From: JAXGMV01 sp040772085
GTDB lineage: Bacteria; Chloroflexota; Anaerolineae; Anaerolineales; Anaerolineaceae
Reading direction: 5' to 3'
DNA: 64,000 nucleotides
Assembly: GCA_040772085.1 (NCBI GenBank)
Contig: JAXGYU010000001.1
Location: 930,001 to 994,000, forward strand
Below the pieces are notes generated by a model, which saw nothing but the letters and a program-made list of their open reading frames with translations, did not search any database and was not told the DNA's origin. The position numbers were made by a program, and so were the translations under genes. Positions 1-8,952 of this stretch are shown in pieces; the first letter of the stretch is position 1, and each line of letters starts with the position of its first letter.

Positions 1-101
1 CGGATAACACTGACAAGCACGTCCCTGCTGACCGGCGGTTCAATCGCGCCAGCATGTTGCAGTAATTTATCAACGGAGGGAAGCTGTTTGAGCTTATTCA
101 T
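1..101 (-). CDS. selA: L-seryl-tRNA(Sec) selenium transferase, N-terminal part (cut by window edge)
   Basis: Only the first ~33 codons are inside the window. The minus-strand reading opens with MNKLKQLPSVDKLLQ, which matches the conserved SelA N-terminus (QLPSVDxLL). SelA is a PLP enzyme that turns seryl-tRNA(Sec) into selenocysteinyl-tRNA(Sec). The ATG lies inside the end of the upstream membrane-protein gene (8-nt overlap, 94-101), so the two are probably translated together. The call rests on a short segment; the rest of the gene lies outside the window. Confidence 0.7.
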   Translation of the reverse strand, partial: MNKLKQLPSVDKLLQHAGAIEPPVSRDVLVSVI

Positions 102-507
102 CGGGGTGGATCCCCGGGGCAGTCCATTGCGCGCGCTCGATGTTGCGCCACAGGAATTCGATCACGATGATGCCAAACGCGAGGAAGACAGCCAATCCGG
201 AATTCAGGATCCGGCCAAGCTGCATCCACAACAGCAGGTCGCCGTAAAATCCGACCCACAGCACTTCACGCATGATGGTGTGCGGATAAATGTTCGTGTC
301 ATCCGCGAAGCGGTAATTGAGGAAACCGATGATCGGCATCGCGGTACCGCATAACGCCAATGTGAGCGAGAAGAAGAGCAGCCACCTTGGCCAGAGCGTG
401 GGAACCATGGTGAACACGACAAAGTAGATGCCCACCCAGCCGGCCGCAGCCGCGATCAACCCAACGATGGTCATCTTGATCAAACTGACCCGATATTTGA
501 CATCCAT
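94..507 (-). CDS. Small multi-pass membrane protein, unknown function
   Basis: A 137-aa hydrophobic protein with about four predicted membrane segments (roughly residues 10-32, 40-61, 78-95 and 100-118) and a short charged C-terminus. I do not recognise a family. It sits directly before selA and its stop overlaps the selA start, so the pair forms an operon. A TATAAT hexamer about 12 nt upstream of the ATG on the minus strand may be its -10 box, and a GGGCA/TGCCC inverted repeat lies just upstream at about 528-544. The linkage to selenium metabolism is positional only. Confidence 0.65.
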   Translation of the reverse strand: MDVKYRVSLIKMTIVGLIAAAAGWVGIYFVVFTMVPTLWPRWLLFFSLTLALCGTAMPIIGFLNYRFADDTNIYPHTIMREVLWVGFYGDLLLWMQLGRILNSGLAVFLAFGIIVIEFLWRNIERAQWTAPGIHPDE

Positions 508-554
508 TGCGCTTAATTATATCGTAACGGGCACGCCATGCCCGGTTCTGCTGA

Positions 555-583
555 TTGACCTTGACTTTTGAATATGGTACACT
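555..583 (+). promoter_or_regulatory. Sigma70-type promoter for the metH operon
   Basis: TTGACC (555-560), a 17-nt spacer and TACACT (578-583). The expected transcription start is around 590, immediately before the SAM riboswitch. Confidence 0.65.
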
Positions 584-597
584 CGTCTGAACTTAAA

Positions 598-738
598 CTC
601 ATCAAGAGAGGTGGAGGGACCGGCCCGTTGATACCTCGGCAACCCGGTAAGCCAGGGTGCCAATTCCGGCAGAGGGAGGACGTCCTTCTGGCAGATGAGA
701 GCGGGTATAGAACCTCTCTCATCAATGAGAGGTTTTTT
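598..738 (+). promoter_or_regulatory. SAM-I (S-box) riboswitch with antiterminator/terminator switch
   Basis: Aptamer at about 598-699: P1 strands CTCATC (598-603) and GATGAG (694-699) enclose the S-box signatures AGAGGTGGAGGGA, GGCCC, CGGCAACC and GGTGCCAATTCC. The 3' P1 strand extended to GATGAGAG (694-701) is perfectly complementary to CTCTCATC (716-723), giving an antiterminator. The competing terminator hairpin at 715-732 is followed by seven T. SAM binding holds P1 and frees the terminator, shutting off metH. The terminator 3' arm GAGAGG (727-732) is also the Shine-Dalgarno sequence, 7 nt before the metH ATG, so the same fold could block translation. Confidence 0.95.
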
Positions 739-739
739 T
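715..739 (+). terminator. Riboswitch-controlled intrinsic terminator
   Basis: Seven-pair stem (715-721 with 726-732, one T-G pair), TCAA loop, then T7 at 733-739. The U-run ends exactly at the A of the metH start codon. Confidence 0.9.
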
Positions 740-3700
740 ATGGATAAAACAGACACTCGCAAGCCCCTTACCGATACCAGTTTCCTGGACGCGCTCAAGC
801 GCAAGATCATCGTTTATGACGGCGCTACCGGCACAAACCTGCAGAAGATGAACCTGACTGCTGAGCAGTTCGGCGGCGAACGCACCAATGGCTGCAATGA
901 TTATCTGGTGCTCACCTACCCTGAAGCGGTTGAATCATTACACCGCGCCTTCCTTGACGCCGGTGCTGATGTGATTGAGACGGACACTTTTCGCGCCAAC
1001 CGCATGACTCTGGCCGAGTTCGGACTTCAGGATCGCGTGGTCGAAATCAATCATGCCGCGGCGACACTGGCCAAGCGAATCGCTGAAGAATACACTGAAA
1101 AAACGGGGCAGCAGCGCTTTGTCGCCGGTGCTATGGGTCCCTCGGGCAAATTGATTTCCATCAACGAAAAAGAGCTCTCAAATATCAGCTTTGATGAGAT
1201 CAAGTCTATTTACCGCGAACAGTCGCAGGCGCTGATTGAAGGCGGCGTCGATATCCTGCTGATCGAGACCTCGCAGGATATCCTCGAGGTCAAGGCGATC
1301 ATCCTCGCGATCCAGGAAGCGTTTGAAGCGACCGGAAAGGTACTGCCCGTTCAGGCGCAGGTCTCGCTCGACACCACCGGCCGGATGCTGCTCGGCACTG
1401 ATATGGCAGCGGCGCTTGCTATCCTTGAAGGCATGGCGATCGATGTGATCGGCATGAATTGTTCGACAGGGCCGGAGCATATGCGTGAGGCGATTAAATA
1501 CCTGAGCGAACATTCAACGCTGCCCATCTCCTGTATCCCCAACGCCGGACTACCGCAGAACATCAACGGCGAAGCGGTTTATCTGATGGGACCTGAGCCA
1601 TTCGCCGATGACCTGGTCGGATTCGTTACAAATCAGCATATCAATGTTATCGGTGGCTGCTGCGGCACCGAACCGGAGCATATCCGCGCGCTGGTGGAGC
1701 GAACCAAGGGGCTCATCCCGGTTGAACGTCAGCCTGAGACCGCCGCATTGCTGGCATCAGGCACGCGCGCGCAGCCGATTGTTCAGGTGCCTGCGCCCTT
1801 CCTGATCGGTGAGCGGCTGAACACCCAAGGCAGCCGGAAGTTCAAGGAACTGGCGCTGGCTGAAGATTATGATTCGATGCTCGCCATTGCCGAGAACCAG
1901 ATCGAAAGCGGCGCTCATGGGCTGGATATTTGCGTGGCATTGACGGAAAAAGCGAATGAAGCTGAAATGATGCATCAAGTGCTGAAAACCTTGTCGCCGC
2001 TGGTGCAGGTTCCTTTCATCATCGACAGCACTGAAGCCGATGTGCTGGTAGCCGCCTTGCAATCCGCGCCGGGGAAATGCCTGATCAATTCAACCAACTT
2101 CGAGAGCGGCCGAGCCAAAGCCGACAAGGTTTTCACCATCGCCCGCGCGTACAACGCCGCGGTCATGATCCTGACCATCGATGAAACGGGGATGGCGAAG
2201 ACCGCCGAACAAAAACTGAAGGTCGCCCAGCGTGCCTACGACATGGCAGTCAATGAATATGGCTTCAAGCCTGACGATCTGGTCTTCGACCCGCTGACCT
2301 TCACACTGGCGACTGGTGACCCGGAGTATCTCGATTCAGCCGTTCAGACGTTTGAGGGCATCCGTCAAATCAAGGCAGCATTGCCTGGCGTCAGCACCTC
2401 ACTGGGCATCAGCAACATCTCCTTCGGGCTGACCCCGGCTGCCCGGGCAGTCATCAACAGTGTGGCACTCTATCACGCGGTGCAGGCTGGACTGGATATG
2501 GCGATTGTCAACCCCGCGCACATCAAACCCTACGCGGAACTTTCCATTGAAGAAGTAACCCTGGCTGAAGATTTGATCTTCAACCGCCGACCTGACAGCC
2601 TGCAGGCGGTGATCACGTACTTCGAATCGCATGGACAAAGCGGCGTCAAGGAAAACGCTACCGCTCAAGCTCTCGGCAGCATGCCGGCGGAGGAGCGGCT
2701 TGGTTATCGCATTGTCCACCGCGTCAAGGATGGCGTTGAAGCCGATATACAAACGCTGATTGACCAGAGAGGTGACCTCTCAGCGCATGAAAAAGCGGTG
2801 CAGGTCCTGAATGGCATCCTTCTGCCCGCCATGAAAGTCGTCGGCGATAAATTCGGTTCCGGCGAACTGATTCTGCCATTCGTGCTGCAGTCCGCTGAAG
2901 TGATGAAGAAAGCGGTCAGCTACCTGGAAGGCTTCCTGGAAAAACAGGAAGGTCTCTCCAAGGGCAAGATCGTGCTGGCAACCGTGTATGGCGATGTGCA
3001 CGATATTGGCAAAAACCTGGTCAAGACCATCCTGTCTAATAACGGTTTCGATGTTGTCGACCTGGGCAAGCAGGTGCCGGCTGAGACAATCATCAACCGC
3101 GCGGTTGAGGAGAAAGCCGATGCCATTGGACTGAGCGCTTTGCTGGTGAGCACCAGCAAACAAATGCCTGTGGTCGTCAACGAGCTGGAACGCCGGGGTC
3201 TATCGATTCCCGTTCTGATTGGCGGCGCCGCAATCAACAAGAAATTTGGCCGGCGTATCCTGCAAACGGAGAGCGGCAGCTTTTACGAACCAGGCGTCTA
3301 TTATTGCAAGGATGCTTTTGAGGGGCTGGACACGATCGAGCAGTTCCGCGATGAAGAAAAATTCTCGAACCTGAAACTGCGTATTCTGGAAGAATCCAGG
3401 TCCGAGCTGGCACGCGCCAGCCAGGAAGCAGCGAAAGCAGCACCGCGCGCTGAACCGAAACCCGTCGAACCGGCGAGAGATATCCCCCAACCGAAAAGAT
3501 GGGGCGTCTTCAAGCTGCTTGACCTGCCGCTTCTGGAGGTCGCGGAATGCATCTCCCGCAATGAGCTGTTCCGGCTCTCCTGGGGCGCCAAGAATACGCA
3601 TGGCGATGCCTGGAAGCTGCTCGAAGCGGAATACACCCAGCGCCTGGATGAGATGGTCAAGGAAGCTGCCGAGACCGGCTGGCTGGAACCGCAGGCCGTC

Positions 3701-4279
3701 TACGGCTTTTGGCCGGCCCAGGCTGATGACGCCGATCTGATCATCTATGACCCCGAGTTGTACGAGCAGCAGGGTATGCTGCGGAAGATCGAACGTTTTA
3801 CCTTCCCGCGCCAGCTAAAAGGTGACCGTTTATGTCTGGCGGATTATTTCGCGTCAGCCGCCTCCGGGTTGGTGGACGTCGTTGGCTTCCAGGTGGTCAC
3901 GGTTGGTCAGAAGGCAACCGAGCGTTTTAACGCGTTCCAGGAAGCGGGCGAGTACACGGCTGCCTACTTCAGTCACGGGTTCGCGGTGCAAATGGCAGAA
4001 GCCACGGCTGAGTATGTCCACAAATATCTCAGGCGTGAACTGAATATCCCCGAGAACCGCGGTTTACGCTATTCCTGGGGCTATCCCGCCATCCCTGAAT
4101 TATCTGACCACGCCAAAGTATTCCGCCTGCTGCCGGCAGCCGAAACCCTCGGTATGTCTCTCACGTCCGCCTATCAGCTCGTGCCTGAGCAATCAACCGC
4201 GGCGATCGTCATTCACCACCCCGCGGCCATCTATTACAACGTCGGTGAGAAACGCATCGACCAGCTTTTCCGGGAGTAA
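740..4279 (+). CDS. metH: Cobalamin-dependent methionine synthase, full four-module form
   Basis: About 1179 aa. It transfers a methyl group from methyl-tetrahydrofolate to homocysteine through cobalamin. Modules in order: homocysteine-binding barrel (GATGTNLQ near 28; zinc ligands in NCSTG near 239 and GGCCGT near 304-309), pterin-binding barrel (LIGERLNTQG near 354), cap plus B12 domain (base-off signature DVHDIGKNL near 752), and C-terminal reactivation domain (RYSWGYPAIPELSD near 1109). Length is close to the 1227 aa of E. coli MetH. In-frame ATGs at 695 and 725 lie inside the riboswitch; 740 is chosen because GAGAGG sits 7 nt upstream. A SAM-I riboswitch controls it, and the methylene-THF reductase gene follows after 3 nt. 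Confidence 0.96.
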   Translation: MDKTDTRKPLTDTSFLDALKRKIIVYDGATGTNLQKMNLTAEQFGGERTNGCNDYLVLTYPEAVESLHRAFLDAGADVIETDTFRANRMTLAEFGLQDRVVEINHAAATLAKRIAEEYTEKTGQQRFVAGAMGPSGKLISINEKELSNISFDEIKSIYREQSQALIEGGVDILLIETSQDILEVKAIILAIQEAFEATGKVLPVQAQVSLDTTGRMLLGTDMAAALAILEGMAIDVIGMNCSTGPEHMREAIKYLSEHSTLPISCIPNAGLPQNINGEAVYLMGPEPFADDLVGFVTNQHINVIGGCCGTEPEHIRALVERTKGLIPVERQPETAALLASGTRAQPIVQVPAPFLIGERLNTQGSRKFKELALAEDYDSMLAIAENQIESGAHGLDICVALTEKANEAEMMHQVLKTLSPLVQVPFIIDSTEADVLVAALQSAPGKCLINSTNFESGRAKADKVFTIARAYNAAVMILTIDETGMAKTAEQKLKVAQRAYDMAVNEYGFKPDDLVFDPLTFTLATGDPEYLDSAVQTFEGIRQIKAALPGVSTSLGISNISFGLTPAARAVINSVALYHAVQAGLDMAIVNPAHIKPYAELSIEEVTLAEDLIFNRRPDSLQAVITYFESHGQSGVKENATAQALGSMPAEERLGYRIVHRVKDGVEADIQTLIDQRGDLSAHEKAVQVLNGILLPAMKVVGDKFGSGELILPFVLQSAEVMKKAVSYLEGFLEKQEGLSKGKIVLATVYGDVHDIGKNLVKTILSNNGFDVVDLGKQVPAETIINRAVEEKADAIGLSALLVSTSKQMPVVVNELERRGLSIPVLIGGAAINKKFGRRILQTESGSFYEPGVYYCKDAFEGLDTIEQFRDEEKFSNLKLRILEESRSELARASQEAAKAAPRAEPKPVEPARDIPQPKRWGVFKLLDLPLLEVAECISRNELFRLSWGAKNTHGDAWKLLEAEYTQRLDEMVKEAAETGWLEPQAVYGFWPAQADDADLIIYDPELYEQQGMLRKIERFTFPRQLKGDRLCLADYFASAASGLVDVVGFQVVTVGQKATERFNAFQEAGEYTAAYFSHGFAVQMAEATAEYVHKYLRRELNIPENRGLRYSWGYPAIPELSDHAKVFRLLPAAETLGMSLTSAYQLVPEQSTAAIVIHHPAAIYYNVGEKRIDQLFRE

Positions 4280-4282
4280 CCC

Positions 4283-6142
4283 ATGAAGAAAAATGAAATT
4301 CTTGATCTGTTGAAATCCGGAAAACCAGTCCTGGCGGATGGCGGCATGGGCACCTACCTGCATCAGCAGGGCATCTCGTTTGACGAATGCTTTGATCATC
4401 TCAACCTGCTTTATCCTGACATGATCAAGGGTATTCACCGCGAATATATCGATGCTGGCGCGCGCATTATGTACACCAACACTTTTGGCGCCGGCAGGTT
4501 CAAACTCGAACGGCACGGACTGGTTGACAAACTGGCAGATATCAACGCCGCCGGTGTTCGAAATTTGCAGGATCTGAATACGAATGCTGATGATCCCTTC
4601 TTCATCGCGGGCGATATCGGTCCGCTCGGCGTTCGCATCGAGCCATTCGGGCGCGTCAGCCTGACCGAAGCCAACCGCGCGTTCAAAGAGCAAATTTCGG
4701 TCCTCTATGAAGCCGGCATTGATCTGGTGGTCATTGAGACGATTGCTGACCTGTATGAAGTAATTGAGGCAATCAAAGCCGCGCGCGAAGTGGATAAGGA
4801 ACTGGTCATCTGCGCTTCGATGACCTTCACCCGTGATGACTACACCCTGCTCGGTGATTCGCCAGCCAAGGTGGCGGTTGAAATGCGAAAGGCAGGCGCG
4901 GATATTATCGGCGCCAATTGTTCCGGCGGTCCGAATCAGTTGTTGCGCATCCTGCGCCAGATGCGAAAAGCCGCGCCTGAGATGCTCTATTCCATCAAAC
5001 CCAACGCTGGCTGGCCGGAACAGGTCGGCGGTCGCATCATGTACGCTGCCGGCGCGGATTATTTTCAGCAATACGCGCGCGCCTTCTGGGCCAGCGGTGT
5101 GAACATCCTGGGCGGCTGCTGCGGCACTACCCCAGCGCACATCGCCGCGCTGAGGAAAGGCCTTGACCTGCCGAATGGCGGCATTCACCTCGAGGAAGCC
5201 AGCCAGTTCGCGGTTGAAACCGAGATTCAGGAAACCGCCAGCGCGCCTTCAATGCTCGCTAAAAAGCTGGCTGAGAAGAAGTTTGTCATAGCGGTAGAGA
5301 TGGATCCCCCGCGCGGGCTATCACTGCATAAACTGATTGCCGGCGCCAGTTTCCTCGCTGACGCTGGCGTGGACGTGATCGATGTGGCTGATTCGCCAAT
5401 GGCACGCATGCGCATGAGCCCCTGGGCGGTATGCAATGTCATTCAGCGCGAGACCAACACTGAGACCGTCCTGCACTTCCCGACCCGCGGACGCAACCTG
5501 CTGCGCGTTCAGGGCGACTTGCTCGCCGCGCATGCCATCGGCGTCCGGAACGTTTTCGTTGTCATGGGAGATCCGACCTCCGTTGGTGATTACCCTGACG
5601 CGATGGACAACTATGATCTCGTGCCTACTGGTTTGATCAAGCTGATCAAGGAAGGCTTCAATGCCGGTCTTGACCACGCCGGCACGCAGATCGGCGAACC
5701 GACCAACTTCCTGATTGGCTGCGCCTTGAACATTGAAAACCCTGACCTGCACAGGGAAGCCAAGGTCCTTCAGAAGAAAATCAAATCTGGCGCGGATTTT
5801 ATTCTGACCCAGCCGATTTTCTCCATCCAGGCGCTTGAGAAGTTTCACCAGGTTTACGAACGAGAGTATGGCGAATTGACGATCCCATTGCTCGCGGGTT
5901 TGCTGCCCCTGGCGAGCGTAAGACATGCCAATTTCCTGCAGCATGAGGTGCCCGGTATCAAAATCCCTGATCAGATCTTCGAACGCATGGAAAATAACCC
6001 GGACCAGTCCGCGCAGGAAGGCGTTAAAATTACCATTGAGATTGCCGAACAGTTGAAAGAATCAGCGGCTGGGGTGTACATCATGCCGGCATTCAACCGT
6101 TTCGATTATGTCGCCCAGATCGTTGAAACGCTAAGGAGTTAA
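4283..6142 (+). CDS. Bifunctional homocysteine S-methyltransferase / 5,10-methylenetetrahydrofolate reductase
   Basis: 619 aa, YitJ-like. The N-terminal half is a homocysteine methyltransferase barrel (ADGGMGTYL near 18; zinc Cys in NCSGGPNQ and GGCCGT near 276-281). The C-terminal half from about 330 is a MetF-type FAD barrel (VAVEMDPPRG-like opening; DPTSVGDYPDAM; ILTQPIFS). The protein can make methyl-THF, the methyl donor of the neighbouring metH, and carries its own homocysteine domain. It starts 3 nt after metH and shares the SAM-controlled transcript. Whether the methyltransferase half uses S-methylmethionine, methyl-THF or is a delivery module cannot be told from sequence. Confidence 0.92.
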   Translation: MKKNEILDLLKSGKPVLADGGMGTYLHQQGISFDECFDHLNLLYPDMIKGIHREYIDAGARIMYTNTFGAGRFKLERHGLVDKLADINAAGVRNLQDLNTNADDPFFIAGDIGPLGVRIEPFGRVSLTEANRAFKEQISVLYEAGIDLVVIETIADLYEVIEAIKAAREVDKELVICASMTFTRDDYTLLGDSPAKVAVEMRKAGADIIGANCSGGPNQLLRILRQMRKAAPEMLYSIKPNAGWPEQVGGRIMYAAGADYFQQYARAFWASGVNILGGCCGTTPAHIAALRKGLDLPNGGIHLEEASQFAVETEIQETASAPSMLAKKLAEKKFVIAVEMDPPRGLSLHKLIAGASFLADAGVDVIDVADSPMARMRMSPWAVCNVIQRETNTETVLHFPTRGRNLLRVQGDLLAAHAIGVRNVFVVMGDPTSVGDYPDAMDNYDLVPTGLIKLIKEGFNAGLDHAGTQIGEPTNFLIGCALNIENPDLHREAKVLQKKIKSGADFILTQPIFSIQALEKFHQVYEREYGELTIPLLAGLLPLASVRHANFLQHEVPGIKIPDQIFERMENNPDQSAQEGVKITIEIAEQLKESAAGVYIMPAFNRFDYVAQIVETLRS

Positions 6143-6146
6143 CCGA

Positions 6147-6920
6147 ATGACGCTGCTGGTGCTCGATATTGGCAATACCAATGTGACCGTCGGTTTTTAC
6201 GAAGGCGAGAACCTGGTCAATCATTTTCGCCTGGCGACAGACCACAACCGCATGCCGGATGAATATGGGTTGCAACTGACCGGGCTGCTGGAGACATGCG
6301 GCTATAGTGCCTCTGACCTCGACGGTATTTGCATGGCCAGCGTTGCTCCTCCGGTGACCGGCAGGGTAGTTCAGGCTTGCCGGCAATACATGAAGCTCGA
6401 GCCAATGCTGGTGAACAGCAAAATGAAGACCGGCATCAAGATTAAATATGACAGTCCTGAAAGCGTCGGGGCGGACCGGATCGCGGACGCGGTTGCCGTC
6501 AAAGTCTTATACGGAACACCCGCCTGTGTGATCGATTTCGGCACCGCGACGACGTTCAACGCGATCAATCAGAAGAATGAATATCTCGGCGGGGCGATCA
6601 GCGCCGGCATCGGGATCGCCCTGGAAGCGCTAGCCTCCCGGACTGCGAAGCTGCCGCAAGTCGCCCTCGAAGTTCCGCCCTCCGTTATCGGCACAAACAC
6701 GACCCACGCCATTCAGTCAGGCATGGTCTTCGGCTACATGTCCCTGGTTGAGGGCATGACTGCCCGCTTCAGGGAAGTCCTCGGTGACTCGATGATCGTG
6801 GTCGCGACCGGCGGACTGGCAGAAGTGGTTGCCAAAGAAACCAGTGCTATTGATTTCATCGCGCCCTGGCTTACAATGGATGGCATCAGGATCTTATGGG
6901 AGCTGAACCAGAAAAAATGA
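6147..6920 (+). CDS. coaX: Type III pantothenate kinase
   Basis: 257 aa, usual for CoaX. It phosphorylates pantothenate in the first step of coenzyme A synthesis. The phosphate-binding motif LDIGNTNVTVGF is at residues 5-16, ESVGADRIADAVA lies mid-protein and DFGTATTFN is the second conserved block. It starts 4 nt after the methyltransferase/reductase gene, and its stop overlaps the coaBC start (ATGA), so two CoA steps are translationally coupled. Confidence 0.95.
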   Translation: MTLLVLDIGNTNVTVGFYEGENLVNHFRLATDHNRMPDEYGLQLTGLLETCGYSASDLDGICMASVAPPVTGRVVQACRQYMKLEPMLVNSKMKTGIKIKYDSPESVGADRIADAVAVKVLYGTPACVIDFGTATTFNAINQKNEYLGGAISAGIGIALEALASRTAKLPQVALEVPPSVIGTNTTHAIQSGMVFGYMSLVEGMTARFREVLGDSMIVVATGGLAEVVAKETSAIDFIAPWLTMDGIRILWELNQKK

Positions 6921-8134
6921 ACCCACTCAACGGAAAAAACATCACTTTAGGCGTCACCGGCTCTATTGCCGCGTATAAAGCCGTTGACCTCGCCTCCAAA
7001 TTGCATCAGGCTGGAGCGCGTGTCACCTGCATTCTGACCGAAAGCGCCGCTAAATTTGTCTCGCCTTTATCTTTTGAATCGATCACGGGGCTGAAAGCCT
7101 ACCGTGATGCCGACCTGTGGGGCGCTGAAGGGCATATCGTCCATGTAGGGCTGGGGCAAACTTCCGATTTGATTCTGATCGCGCCGGTCTCAGCCAATAC
7201 GATTGGCAAATTGGCAAACGGCATTGCCGACAACCTGCTGACTGTCACCGCATTGGCGGCACGCTGCCCGGTCGTTCTCGCGCCAGCCATGGACCTGGGC
7301 ATGTATAATCACCCGGCGAACCAGCATAATGTGGAAGTGCTCAAAGCTCGCGGCGTGCAGTTCATTGGTCCGGCGGAAGGTCATCTCGCTTCCGGTCTGA
7401 CTGGCTTGGGCAGATTTGTCGAACCGCCGGAGATCGTCGCGATCGTCAGGAAAATGCTGACATCCGATGGCGCGCTGAAAGGCAAACGCGTTCTGGTAAC
7501 TGCCGGCGGTACGCAGGAAGCCATTGACCCGGTGCGGGTCATCACCAATCATTCATCAGGGAAGCAGGGCTTTGCCATAGCGCAGGCTGCGCTTGATCTC
7601 GGTGCTGAGGTGACTGTCATTCAGGGCAATACAAGCGTCCGCGCGCCGGCTGGGGTAAGACTGATCAGGGTCGCGTCGGCGGTAGAGATGGGCAAAGCCG
7701 TCCTTGCTGAACTCTCAGAAGCCAATGCATTAGTCATGGCTGCAGCTGTCGCCGATTTCAGACCCGCTGATCCAAAGAAGCAGAAAATCAAGAAGGAAGC
7801 CGGTCTGGAAAGCATTCAGCTCGAACCGACAGAAGACATCCTGAAATCAGTTGCTGCCGCGCGCAAGAAGTATAAAAAATTACAGGTTGTTGCCGGTTTC
7901 GCCGCTGAAAGCCAGAATCTGGCAGCCAATGCCCGCAAGAAACTTGAGGCGAAGAAGCTCGATTTGATCGTCGCCAACGACATCTCCGCCAGCGATGCTG
8001 GTTTTGCTGTCGATACCAACCGGGCGACCGTTTTCCTGGCTGACGGGACACAGAAAAAACTTGAATTAGCTTCCAAGACAGAAATCGCCGAGCAGGTCAT
8101 GGCAATTATCGCGGACTTGGTAGCCGTCAAATAA
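6917..8134 (+). CDS. coaBC: Phosphopantothenoylcysteine synthetase/decarboxylase
   Basis: About 405 aa. The N-terminal CoaC flavoprotein half (GVTGSIAAYKA; PVSANT; APAMDLGMYNH) decarboxylates phosphopantothenoylcysteine; the C-terminal CoaB half (VTAGGTQEAIDPVRVITNHSSG, AAVADFRP, KIKK) makes it from phosphopantothenate and cysteine. The ATG at 6917 gives a 4-nt overlap with coaX; a start 21 nt upstream is possible but less likely. Oddity: the flap that in E. coli reads ACG with the catalytic Cys158 reads LASGLTGLGRF here, so the usual Cys is replaced by Ser. Confidence 0.94.
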   Translation: MNPLNGKNITLGVTGSIAAYKAVDLASKLHQAGARVTCILTESAAKFVSPLSFESITGLKAYRDADLWGAEGHIVHVGLGQTSDLILIAPVSANTIGKLANGIADNLLTVTALAARCPVVLAPAMDLGMYNHPANQHNVEVLKARGVQFIGPAEGHLASGLTGLGRFVEPPEIVAIVRKMLTSDGALKGKRVLVTAGGTQEAIDPVRVITNHSSGKQGFAIAQAALDLGAEVTVIQGNTSVRAPAGVRLIRVASAVEMGKAVLAELSEANALVMAAAVADFRPADPKKQKIKKEAGLESIQLEPTEDILKSVAAARKKYKKLQVVAGFAAESQNLAANARKKLEAKKLDLIVANDISASDAGFAVDTNRATVFLADGTQKKLELASKTEIAEQVMAIIADLVAVK

Positions 8135-8153
8135 ACCCTGCGGGAATAGAGTT

Positions 8154-8894
8154 TTGAGAATCCTGGTCCTTTCCGACATACATGCCAATCTGCCAGCGCT
8201 CGAAGCTGTCTTGGCACATGCCGGCTACTATGACGCTGTCTGGTGCCTGGGTGACATCGTCGGTTATGGGCCTCAACCCAACGAATGCGTCGAAATGGTG
8301 CGAGGATTGCCTGGGCTGGAATGCGTCATGGGGAATCACGACGCCGCGGTAACCAACTCGCTCGATCTGGAAGGGTTCAATCAGGATGCCCGCAGTTCGG
8401 CAGAATGGACCAGCAAAACGCTCAAACTGTCGAACGCCGTCTACCTTTCCGCCCTATCGAAGATCCGCCAGACGGGTCAATTTACGCTGGCCCATGGTAC
8501 CCCGCGCAACCCTATCTGGGAGTACATGCTCAACCCCTTTAACGCCCTGATGAACTTCGGACACTTCAAGACGCCTTTCTGTATAGTTGGTCATACGCAC
8601 GTGCCCGCGATGTTTTATCTCGACCCGGCATCGGATGACGTGAAAAGCATGGACATTCAGGATGGTCAGCTCTATCTGCTCAGTCCACAAACGCAGACAA
8701 TACTGAACCCTGGGTCGGTTGGCCAGCCTCGTGATTACGATCCGAAAGCGTCTTATGGCATAATCACCGTGCAGGGTGACCGCATTTTCTGGCAGGTAAA
8801 CCGCGTCAGCTACGCGGTGGATCAGGTCGCACAGATGATCCTGAAGCTCAAGCTTCCGGCCGCGCACGCTGAGCGGCTGCTGATGGGCTGGTGA
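8154..8894 (+). CDS. Metallophosphoesterase, YfcE/MJ0936-like
   Basis: 246 aa with the calcineurin-like phosphoesterase metal ligands in order: SDIHANLPALEAV (near 7), GDIVGYGPQPNECV, GNHDAAVTN and VGHTHVP. These proteins use two divalent metals to hydrolyse phosphodiesters; the substrate here is unknown. The start is TTG at 8154, because no ATG precedes the conserved MRILVLSDIH opening. It lies 19 nt after coaBC and may be co-transcribed. Confidence 0.88.
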   Translation: MRILVLSDIHANLPALEAVLAHAGYYDAVWCLGDIVGYGPQPNECVEMVRGLPGLECVMGNHDAAVTNSLDLEGFNQDARSSAEWTSKTLKLSNAVYLSALSKIRQTGQFTLAHGTPRNPIWEYMLNPFNALMNFGHFKTPFCIVGHTHVPAMFYLDPASDDVKSMDIQDGQLYLLSPQTQTILNPGSVGQPRDYDPKASYGIITVQGDRIFWQVNRVSYAVDQVAQMILKLKLPAAHAERLLMGW

Positions 8895-8952
8895 TTGGAA
8901 CCTTTCCGGTCGATTATCGTCATATAGATTGAGCGAAATCTAAGGAGGAGAC

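Noticed and set aside
695..739. Longer MetH start at 695 or 725
   Set aside because: These codons lie within riboswitch P1 and the terminator stem; a Shine-Dalgarno sequence correctly precedes 740.
4193..5188. 331-aa minus-strand reading
   Set aside because: It lies opposite metH and the bifunctional methyltransferase, with no domain or ribosome binding site.
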